Source of the DNA: Treponema sp.
GTDB taxonomy: Bacteria; Spirochaetota; Spirochaetia; Treponematales; Breznakiellaceae
Assembly: GCA_031288575.1 (NCBI GenBank)
Contig: JAITRD010000052.1
Coordinates: 1-21,134, forward strand
Direction of reading: 5' to 3'
DNA: 21,134 nt
The notes beneath the pieces are model-generated. The model was not told the origin of the DNA. It saw only the letters and a program-made list of their open reading frames with translations, and did no database searches. Position 1 is the first letter of the stretch. Every line of letters begins with the position of its first letter. Positions 1-6,135 of this stretch are shown here, piece after piece. The position numbers and the translations under genes were made by a program.

Positions 1-310
1 TTATAAGCGCCTCAGAACGCCTTAATTCCACATCAGCGCTGATTCCCGCCGCGCCCAGCCCCTTGGAGCTGCCGCCGATTACAAGTACCAGCGTTTTATA
101 AGAGGCGTCAAGTTTCGCATCGGTAATGAGTACGTCGTCAAAAAAATCTATCCTTGATCGTCTGAGCAGCACTTTAATCATCTCGATATCGGCGCTTTGC
201 CCGATAGATGTGAGTATCATCGGTTTTTCCGCAAAGCCGGTGCTTTGCTGAGCAGGTAAAAAAGAAGACAGGACAAACGCCGATAACAGAATCATAATTA
301 ACTTTTTCAT
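1..310 (-). CDS. Exported DUF6305-like protein, C-terminus cut by window edge
   Basis: An open frame runs from ATG at 310 down to base 1 without a stop, giving the first 103 residues. The start has an AAGGGG Shine-Dalgarno six bases upstream. The N-terminus is a signal peptide: MKK, then a hydrophobic run (LIMILLSAFVLSSFL), then a PAQQ-type cleavage region. The mature part has a GQSADIEMIKVLLRRS segment and a GGSSKGLGAAGI segment, which I associate with the DUF6305 family (function unknown); that link is from memory. It lies downstream of gamma-glutamyltransferase on the same strand, separated by a 107-base gap that contains a hairpin, so it may be co-transcribed by read-through or only partly uncoupled. 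The 3' end is outside the window. I am confident it is a real exported protein, less so of the family name. Confidence 0.75.
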   Translation of the reverse strand, partial: MKKLIMILLSAFVLSSFLPAQQSTGFAEKPMILTSIGQSADIEMIKVLLRRSRIDFFDDVLITDAKLDASYKTLVLVIGGSSKGLGAAGISADVELRRSEALI

Positions 311-353
311 TATATACCCCTTAACATTATTCAGAAGAACTTCCCTTTGAACT

Positions 354-391
354 AAGAACCGGCCAAAGCATCGGATCTTTGACCGGTTCTT
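354..391 (-). terminator. Hairpin after gamma-glutamyltransferase
   Basis: Arms 354-368 and 377-391 pair over 15 bp around an 8-base loop. The one imperfect pair (363/382) becomes G-U in the minus-strand RNA but A-C in the plus-strand RNA, which points to function on the minus strand. It begins 26 bases past the GGT stop. No long U-run follows, so it may attenuate or protect the transcript rather than fully terminate it. Confidence 0.5.
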
Positions 392-417
392 GCGCCCGGA
401 GGCATTCGCTCAGGCTT

Positions 418-2142
418 CTAATAGGCCCTTGCCTCACCGTCCCTACGGGGGTCTCCGCCGCCGTGGAGCGTTTTCGTTTTACGGTCAAACACGATACCCT
501 GTACGCCGCCAAAATAGGCGTCCCAATTCGAGTGTACGTTTACATCATACCCAAGATTTTTGAGGCCCGTTACTGTTTCTTCGGGAATCCGGCCTTCAAC
601 ATGAACCTGCCCCGATGCCATGGCAAAATAACGGGGCGCCACAATGGCATTCTGTATCGGCATGCCGTGATCGATCACATTGGAGATAACCTCCGCTACC
701 GCAGCGATAATCCGGGTCGCGCCGGGAGAACCGAGGGTCATAAAGGGAGCGCCGCTGGGATCAAGCACCAAGGAGGGCGACATTGAAGACAGCGGGCGTT
801 TTCCCGGTTCAACGGATTGAATATGACCCGGCCTCAGCACAAAATCATCCATGTGGTTATTCATGATAATACCGGTTCCCGGCACAACCACGGCGGAACC
901 GAAGAAGTAGTTAATGCTCTTCGTGATCGCAACCATATTGCCGTCCTTGTCCATGACGGAAATGCTGGTCGTAGAACCGCTTTCAAACTTAGTCGGATCG
1001 CCGGCATCGGCGGAAGCCATCGCCTTGTTGGGATCAAACTTGGCAAAAAGCTGCTTCGCATAGTCCTTGCTGGTGAGCCCGGCAAGGGGTACCGACGTAA
1101 AGGCAGAGTCGGCCATATATTTACCCCGGTCGGCAAAGGCAAGACGCAGCGCCTGGGCCCAGGCGTGTACCCCTTCAGCGGAACCCGGAACCGCCTTACT
1201 CATATCCATATTTTCCAGCATATTAAGGATCTGAATGATATGGGTACCCCCCGAACTTGCCGGAGGTACGGAGATAATGGTATAGTCGCGGTAGGTGCCG
1301 CTTACGGGTTTACGCGCCTCGGCTTTATAGTTGGCAAGGTCTTCGGCGGTAAGTATGCCCCCCGCATCCTGCACGGCTTTGGCAATTTTCTGGGCCATCT
1401 CGCCTTTGTAAAAAGCATCCCTGCCGCCCTGGGCAACCAGGCGGAGAGAAGCGCCCAAGTCCGGATTTTTAATTATAGAACCGACCTCAGGGGGCAGTCC
1501 GTCTTCGGTATAGATTTGGGCTGTGGCGGGATATTTATTGATGTTTGCCAGGTTATCGGTAATTATGCCGAAAAGATTTTGGGTTACCACATAACCGTTT
1601 TCGGCAAGCTTAATTGAGGGCTCCAATATCTGCTGCCGGGAAATCTTTTTGGAGCCGTAATTTTCAAGGGCATAAAGCAAACCCGCCACATCTCCGGGCA
1701 CTCCCGAAGCAAGCCCGCCGATAACGCTTGACTGGGGAATCACCTCTCCCGCAGCATCGGTGAACATATCGGGTTTTGCGGCGGCGGGGGCCGTTTCGCG
1801 GAAGTCAATTACCACCGGCTCGGGCATATCAACAAGCTTGATGATCATAAAACCGCCGCCGCCGAGACCCGAGGTATTCGGTTCCACCACGCCAATGGCA
1901 AAGCCCGTTGCCACCGCCGCGTCAACCGCGTTGCCGCCGGCTTTCAAAATATCAATGCCGACCTGGGACGCTTCCGGTTTTGCCGAAGCTACAACCCCCC
2001 GCTTTCCGCTCGCTCCCCGTCCGTATATATTGGCCGGTTCCCCGGGTGCCGACGGAGCGTCACTTTGACTTGCCTTAGGTTCCGAACTACAGGCAGTAAG
2101 CAGTACTGCTAAGGCAGTCCAAAATAACAGAATTCTTCTCAT
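418..2142 (-). CDS. ggt: Gamma-glutamyltransferase, lipoprotein
   Basis: This is a gamma-glutamyltransferase (gamma-glutamyltranspeptidase), an Ntn-hydrolase that cleaves and transfers gamma-glutamyl groups from glutathione and similar compounds. The product has 574 residues, the usual family length. The N-terminus (hydrophobic run ending LLTAC) is a lipobox with Cys at about residue 18, so it is probably membrane-anchored and acts outside the cytoplasm. Visible family marks are the GGGGF segment near residue 94, the autoprocessing site GS/TTSISV with the nucleophile Thr at about 391, the NNHMDDF segment, PLSSMSPS, and GSPGATRII. The His usual after the Thr pair (TTH) is Ser here, and the usual GG of GSPGG is GA. 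The frame extends 8 codons upstream to 2166, but ATG 2142 has an AGGAGG eight bases upstream and the predicted transcript starts near 2172, so 2142 is the better start. It has its own promoter and is followed by the DUF6305-like gene. Confidence 0.95.
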   Translation of the reverse strand: MRRILLFWTALAVLLTACSSEPKASQSDAPSAPGEPANIYGRGASGKRGVVASAKPEASQVGIDILKAGGNAVDAAVATGFAIGVVEPNTSGLGGGGFMIIKLVDMPEPVVIDFRETAPAAAKPDMFTDAAGEVIPQSSVIGGLASGVPGDVAGLLYALENYGSKKISRQQILEPSIKLAENGYVVTQNLFGIITDNLANINKYPATAQIYTEDGLPPEVGSIIKNPDLGASLRLVAQGGRDAFYKGEMAQKIAKAVQDAGGILTAEDLANYKAEARKPVSGTYRDYTIISVPPASSGGTHIIQILNMLENMDMSKAVPGSAEGVHAWAQALRLAFADRGKYMADSAFTSVPLAGLTSKDYAKQLFAKFDPNKAMASADAGDPTKFESGSTTSISVMDKDGNMVAITKSINYFFGSAVVVPGTGIIMNNHMDDFVLRPGHIQSVEPGKRPLSSMSPSLVLDPSGAPFMTLGSPGATRIIAAVAEVISNVIDHGMPIQNAIVAPRYFAMASGQVHVEGRIPEETVTGLKNLGYDVNVHSNWDAYFGGVQGIVFDRKTKTLHGGGDPRRDGEARAY

Positions 2143-2178
2143 AATCCTTTTCCTCCTAAAAGACATAAAGCAGATCCA

Positions 2179-2206
2179 ACTATATCAGAGAAATAAATCA
2201 TGTCAA
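2179..2206 (-). promoter_or_regulatory. Sigma-70-type promoter of ggt
   Basis: On the minus strand, a perfect TTGACA (-35, 2201-2206) is separated by 16 bases from TATAGT (-10, 2179-2184). The expected transcript start near 2172 leaves a leader of about 30 bases with the AGGAGG ribosome site. The -35 box abuts the U-run of the clpP terminator. Confidence 0.75.
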
Positions 2207-2208
2207 GG

Positions 2209-2270
2209 AAAAACAAAAAATAAGAAACGGCGCCTATTAGAAAAACAGGATAACCCGATAGACGCCGCTT
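2209..2270 (-). terminator. Intrinsic terminator of clpP
   Basis: Arms 2258-2270 and 2225-2237 form a 13-bp stem in the minus-strand RNA. Two positions are G-U only in that orientation. The loop is 20 bases. The stem is followed on the minus strand by a long T-rich stretch (complement of 2209-2227). It lies 36 bases past the clpP stop, so clpP is transcribed separately from ggt. Confidence 0.75.
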
Positions 2271-2305
2271 TCCAAGAAAGGAAAATTTGCCCGGAAAACC
2301 CTGTT

Positions 2306-2929
2306 CTAAAGGGGAAGTTCCTCCCGGCGGGTAATGATCCGGGAAATAAGGCCGTAATTAACCGCTTCTTCGGCGGTCATCCAGTAATCCCGATCGGTGT
2401 CCTTTTCTACCTGGGCATGATCAATGCCGGTTTCTTCCGCGATCAGGCGGTTTATCTTTTCCCGCAGTTTGTCCAGTTCCCGGGCGTGGATTTCAATATC
2501 CGTGGCAACCCCCCGGATCCCCGAAAGGGGCTGGTGAATCAGGTAGTGGCTGTTCGGCAGGCCGAAGCGCTGTTCCCGGGGGCTGGCGAGCTGGATGATG
2601 GCGGCGGCGCTGGCTACCAGCCCCATGCCAATGGTCCAGACCGGGGGTTTTACAAACCGGATCATGTCAAAGATGGCGTACCCCGCATCGGCGTCTCCCC
2701 CGGGGGAATCAATGAAAACGCGGATGGGCGCCTCCCCCATATCCTCCAGGAGCAATAGCTGCCGGATAGTCCGTTCCGCCAAATCCTTTTTTATCTCCCC
2801 GGAAAGCAGGATGGTCCGGGTTTTCAACATCCGCTGCGTCAGCGGGTCCTGGCCGGATTGTTTTTCCTCCTCCTTCTCGTCCTCTTCTTCTTCACTGTCC
2901 CCGATATATCTGTAGCCAATCTTATTCAT
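2306..2929 (-). CDS. clpP: ATP-dependent Clp protease proteolytic subunit (ClpP, second-copy type)
   Basis: This is the serine peptidase subunit of the cytoplasmic Clp protease, which degrades proteins fed in by a Clp ATPase (ClpX, ClpA or ClpC). The product is 207 residues. The catalytic triad is visible as Ser107 (GLVASAAA), His132 (IHQP) and Asp181 (DTDRDYW), along with the SPGG oxyanion segment at 75-78 and the head-domain stretch VATDIEIHARELDKL. The sequence after SPGG (DADAGYAIFDMI) and an unusual N-terminal extension rich in Glu, Asp and Lys (residues 11-24) set it apart from canonical ClpP and fit the divergent ClpP2 found beside ClpP1 in treponemes; that assignment is inference. GGAGG lies eight bases before ATG 2929. 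The gene stands alone, with no clpX or tig neighbour, between its own terminator and a divergent exporter gene. Confidence 0.93.
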   Translation of the reverse strand: MNKIGYRYIGDSEEEEDEKEEEKQSGQDPLTQRMLKTRTILLSGEIKKDLAERTIRQLLLLEDMGEAPIRVFIDSPGGDADAGYAIFDMIRFVKPPVWTIGMGLVASAAAIIQLASPREQRFGLPNSHYLIHQPLSGIRGVATDIEIHARELDKLREKINRLIAEETGIDHAQVEKDTDRDYWMTAEEAVNYGLISRIITRREELPL

Positions 2930-2966
2930 AAAATGTCCTCCAAGGGCTCCAATATGTATTATTATT

Positions 2967-2994
2967 ATAATAAGGAACTAATGGATTTAGGCAA
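2967..2994 (-). promoter_or_regulatory. Probable clpP promoter
   Basis: On the minus strand, TTGCCT (2989-2994) lies 16 bases from TATTAT (2967-2972) in a stretch with overlapping -10-like hexamers. One of these is TATAAT at 2964-2969, which would need a 19-base spacer. The leader to ATG 2929 would be about 30 bases and includes the GGAGG site. Four of six -35 bases match consensus, so this is a moderate call. Confidence 0.4.
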
Positions 2995-3026
2995 GACGAA
3001 TGGAGGAGGGCGTTTGTTTTTTTCTC

Positions 3027-3055
3027 TGTACACAGGCTAAAAAAACCGCTATGAT
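3027..3055 (+). promoter_or_regulatory. Probable promoter of the efflux operon
   Basis: TGTACA (3027-3032, 4 of 6 matches) is followed after 17 bases by TATGAT (3050-3055, 5 of 6). The expected transcript start near 3062 is only about six bases before ATG 3068, so the mRNA would be nearly leaderless. No Shine-Dalgarno is present before that ATG, which agrees. Confidence 0.45.
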
Positions 3056-3067
3056 AAAAATCTATTC

Positions 3068-4333
3068 ATGAAAAAATCCTGGAAATTAAATTATATCGCG
3101 ATTTTAATCGCCGAAACCCTGGCAATAGCGGGGTTTGCCCTTTCCATGCCGGTTATTCCCCTTTTTTTGGAAGATGATATTGGGATACGGGATCCCAAAA
3201 CCCTCAAACTATGGGTCGGAGCCATTCAGTCCCTGGCGGCCATTACCCTTGCCATCTTTGCCCCGATCTGGGGCCATTTAGCGGATCTCTACAGCCGGCG
3301 CATGATGCTTCTGCGGGCCATGTTCGGGGGGGCTGTCGTCATATCCCTCATGGTTTTTGTCCAGTCCCCCTGGCAGCTTTTGGTTCTCCGGGCAATCCAG
3401 GGGTGTTTGACCGGCACGGTAGCGGCGGCCACGGTTTTAACCGCCGGCATCGCTCCGGCGGCCCAGGTTGCCCTGGCGCTGGGGCTCCTTCAAACGGGAA
3501 TAGCCGTGGGAAATTCCATCGGCCCCCTTATCGGCGGCGTTTTGTCTGACTTTTTAGGCCACCGGATCGCCTTTCTGAGTACCGGCCTGGTTTTAGCCCT
3601 GGCGGGTTTTATCATCCTGAAATGGGTAGAGGATGACACGATGCCCGTAAAAAAGGAGAGGGCCCCCGCGAAAAAGCCCTGGTCCCCTGCCGGCAGGGGA
3701 AGCCTCTCCTTTCTTCCGGACATTAAGCCCATCATTAGCTCGCCGGTACTTGCCACCCTGATGTTCGTAACCTTTACTACCCAGGCCGCCAATACCACCG
3801 CAACCCCCATGCTGCCCCTTTTTCTTAAGGAACTTGCCCTCCGGGGGGCGGAGGGGGGAAGCCAGTATATCGCCTCCGCCACCGGCATTGTGCTGGGGGT
3901 GGGCGCGGCCAGCACGGCCCTGGCGGCGGTCCTGGTGGGGAAATATTCCACCTATTTTGGGTATTGGAAAACCCTTGTCTTCTGCCTCAGCGCCGGCGCC
4001 GTTTTTATCATACCCCAGGCCTTTGTTACCAATATGATCCAGCTTACGGTGTTCCGGGCCATATCTTCCTTTTTTATCGGGGGCACCGCGCCGGTGTTAA
4101 ACGCCATCATTGCGATAAGCGCGGAAAAGAAGCACCACGGCGGCATCTACGGCTTCAATTCATCCATATCCTCCGCGGGCGGCGCCCTGGGCCCCATGAT
4201 CGGTTCCGCGGCGGCAATGATCAATTACCGGGCGGTATTCCTCGCCACGGCTTTCATCCTGGCCCTTTCCTCCTGGGGGACCATACGCAGACTGGACAAA
4301 TTCGCCCCGGAGAATAAAAAACCGCTTGAATAA
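3068..4333 (+). CDS. MFS exporter, DHA1 multidrug type
   Basis: This is a major facilitator superfamily inner-membrane transporter of 421 residues, with about 12 hydrophobic segments in two halves joined by a basic loop near residues 190-215. Motif A follows the second span (GHLADLYSRR at 69-78). The drug-proton antiporter motif C is visible in span 5 as a glycine-rich run ending in GNSIGPLIGG. These marks place it in the 12-span DHA1 multidrug exporters, resembling MdtG; the substrate cannot be read from the sequence. ATG 3068 is chosen because it gives a short cytoplasmic tail before span 1. There is no ribosome-binding site, and the predicted transcript start lies about six bases upstream. 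The last eight bases overlap the start of a cation efflux gene, so the two are probably expressed and translated together. Confidence 0.9.
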   Translation: MKKSWKLNYIAILIAETLAIAGFALSMPVIPLFLEDDIGIRDPKTLKLWVGAIQSLAAITLAIFAPIWGHLADLYSRRMMLLRAMFGGAVVISLMVFVQSPWQLLVLRAIQGCLTGTVAAATVLTAGIAPAAQVALALGLLQTGIAVGNSIGPLIGGVLSDFLGHRIAFLSTGLVLALAGFIILKWVEDDTMPVKKERAPAKKPWSPAGRGSLSFLPDIKPIISSPVLATLMFVTFTTQAANTTATPMLPLFLKELALRGAEGGSQYIASATGIVLGVGAASTALAAVLVGKYSTYFGYWKTLVFCLSAGAVFIIPQAFVTNMIQLTVFRAISSFFIGGTAPVLNAIIAISAEKKHHGGIYGFNSSISSAGGALGPMIGSAAAMINYRAVFLATAFILALSSWGTIRRLDKFAPENKKPLE

Positions 4334-5336
4334 TACGGCTGAACCCCGGCCTCCCGGCCTCAATGCCCCCGGCTCCCATGCCGCCGACAGGGTTTTCCTC
4401 ATAAAAACCGCTTCCCTTATCGCCCTTTTGGGGAATGCCCTGCTGAGCGCCCTTAAAATAAGTTTCGGCTTCCTCGCCGGCAGCATGGCGGTGGTTGGGG
4501 ACGGGATCGATTCCCTGGTGGATGTCCTCATAGCCCTCATGGCCCTGGCAGTATCCCGGGTTATCTCCCGGCCCGCCGACGAGGGCCATCCCTGGGGGCA
4601 CGGCCGGGCGGAAACGGTGGCCGCCGCCCTTTTGTCCGCCGCCCTCTTTTTTGCCGGGGGGCAGATCATCCTGAACGCGGGGGGGGACCTTTTTTTCGGC
4701 CGCCGCCACGGGGTGCCTTCCCTTGCCGCCCTGACGGTTACCCTTTTTTCCATCCTGGGAAAAATCCTTCTGGGGTGGGTTCAGTACCTTTTTGGCAAAA
4801 AGGCGAATTCCGCCATGCTCCGGGCAAACGCGAAAAATATGGCCGCGGATGTTATCCTCTCCGCCGCCGTACTGGCGGGGCTCGGCCTTTCCATGGCATT
4901 TAACCTGGGGGCCATTGATTCCGCGGCGGCCCTCCTTGCGGGGCTTTGGGTCATTAAGTCGGCCATAGGCATTTTTATGGAGACCATTCCGGAATTGATG
5001 GACAGTTCCTCAGGCACCGAGTTTTACCGGGCGGTTTTTGACGCGGTTCACAGCGTGCCCGGGGCGGGAAATCCCCACCGGGCCCGGATGCGGCGCATTG
5101 CCGGGCTTTGGGATATTGACATCGATATTGAAGTTGATCCGGAACTCACGGTTCACGCGGCCCACCTTATCGCTTCCCGGGTTGAACGGGCCATCAAAGA
5201 ACGGGTGGAAGGGGTCTACGATATCATGGTCCATGTGGAACCCCTGGGGGATCAAAAACAGCAGGAAAATGAAGGTTTCGGCCTCTGCGAGGAGACCCTG
5301 AAAAAGGCTAAACTTGACCCACAAAAATCTGTGTAA
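4326..5336 (+). CDS. Cation diffusion facilitator (metal efflux), FieF-like
   Basis: This is a divalent-metal/proton antiporter of the CDF family, 336 residues: a membrane domain at about 23-220 and a cytoplasmic ferredoxin-like C-terminal domain at about 225-307. The membrane site has D62xxxD66 in span 2 (DSLVD, as in E. coli FieF/YiiP) and N171xxxD175 in span 5, where FieF has His-x3-Asp. The loop motif GHPWGHGRAE (87-96) matches the family. His residues in the C-terminal domain (H251, H267, H270, H303) sit where the regulatory metal sites normally lie. The start is TTG 4326, overlapping the MFS stop by eight bases; no in-frame ATG exists before span 1, so translational coupling is likely. 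A residue tail of about 28 after the C-terminal domain (from GDQKQQ) is extra. Asn in span 5 argues for Mn or Fe rather than Zn, but this is inference. Confidence 0.92.
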   Translation: MNNTAEPRPPGLNAPGSHAADRVFLIKTASLIALLGNALLSALKISFGFLAGSMAVVGDGIDSLVDVLIALMALAVSRVISRPADEGHPWGHGRAETVAAALLSAALFFAGGQIILNAGGDLFFGRRHGVPSLAALTVTLFSILGKILLGWVQYLFGKKANSAMLRANAKNMAADVILSAAVLAGLGLSMAFNLGAIDSAAALLAGLWVIKSAIGIFMETIPELMDSSSGTEFYRAVFDAVHSVPGAGNPHRARMRRIAGLWDIDIDIEVDPELTVHAAHLIASRVERAIKERVEGVYDIMVHVEPLGDQKQQENEGFGLCEETLKKAKLDPQKSV

Positions 5337-5371
5337 TTCCCGCAGGGGAGGGGCAAATGCCGGGCCGCCGC

Positions 5372-5983
5372 TTAAAAGCTGACCACCGCCGGAAGGGACA
5401 GATCGGCGGCGCCTTCCGCCCGGGAAAGGAAATACAGGCACCGGGAAGCCCACACTTCGATGAGCCGGTTAACCCCGGCATCATTCAGCCCCGCCGCCGC
5501 GGGCCCTCCGGGGAACTGAAAAATCACGGTCCAATCTTTTTCCGGGGCCCTTTCTCCCAGGGGCGCCGCGGCGAGCAGGGCCTCCCCCTCATATTGCTGG
5601 AGAACCGGGCAGGAGAAAATGCCGGGCCGCTTTTCCCAGCGGCTTTCGGAGAAATAAAGCCGCTCCCGGCTTAACCAGACCGAAAAGGTCCCCGCCGACC
5701 GCTCTCCCTGCTGTTCCGGGGAAGGGGGAAATTCCGGAAAATAGAGGCCGTAAAGGGCGGCAAAGGCATTTTCCTCCCACCCCGGGAGGCCCGAAACCCA
5801 TTCATTGCCCCTGGTCAGGATGATCCGCCGGGTCTCCGGACGGGGCATCTCCCGGACCCCTCCGGGGACGCCCTCAATCCCGCCGGGAATTTCCCCCGGC
5901 ATATCCCCCCGGGCCCCCTTAACCGGGATCAGGGCTATTCCCGAAAAAATAAAATAAAATAGCAAAGGTCTAAACCTGCCCAT
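5372..5983 (-). CDS. Small exported protein of unknown function
   Basis: I do not recognise this protein. From ATG 5983 it has 203 residues. The N-terminus is a signal-peptide-like segment (MGRFRPLLFYFIFSGIALIP, then VKGARG). A short Gly/Pro-rich linker follows (about residues 27-50), and then a folded-looking part with aromatic stretches such as LYGLYFPEFPP and TFSVWLSRERLYFSESRW. A TTG at 6007 would add eight residues. Neither start has a good ribosome site; ATG is preferred because the signal peptide then has a normal n-region. It converges with the CDF gene across 35 bases and diverges from the 646-residue gene across an AT-rich gap. Likely periplasmic or surface-associated. Confidence 0.7.
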   Translation of the reverse strand: MGRFRPLLFYFIFSGIALIPVKGARGDMPGEIPGGIEGVPGGVREMPRPETRRIILTRGNEWVSGLPGWEENAFAALYGLYFPEFPPSPEQQGERSAGTFSVWLSRERLYFSESRWEKRPGIFSCPVLQQYEGEALLAAAPLGERAPEKDWTVIFQFPGGPAAAGLNDAGVNRLIEVWASRCLYFLSRAEGAADLSLPAVVSF

Positions 5984-6087
5984 ACCGATAATAATAGTTG
6001 AAAACAAGGGATAATTCCATAAAAGAAAGGCTTTCCCAAAACTTCAGCATTTATTTTAAAATTTTAGGATAAAATATTTAAAACCCC

Positions 6088-6115
6088 TTCAAAGATATTT
6101 GTTTTGTGATATAGT
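6088..6115 (+). promoter_or_regulatory. Extended -10 promoter of the 646-residue gene
   Basis: TATAGT (6110-6115) is preceded by TG at 6107-6108, giving the extended -10 form TGnTATAGT. TTCAAA (6088-6093) lies 16 bases upstream as a 4-of-6 -35 box. The transcript would start near 6122, with AGGCGG just before ATG 6136. Confidence 0.5.
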
Positions 6116-6135
6116 GGTAAAATAATAGGCGGCTT

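Noticed and set aside
817..1617. 266-codon open frame antisense to ggt
   Set aside because: It lies wholly inside a gene with unambiguous family motifs; its translation has no recognisable domain and reflects GC-rich codon positions on the other strand.
3014..3040. Possible 8-residue leader peptide (TTG start behind GGAGGAGGG) before the MFS gene
   Set aside because: It lies upstream of the predicted MFS transcript start, uses TTG, and no attenuator hairpin follows.
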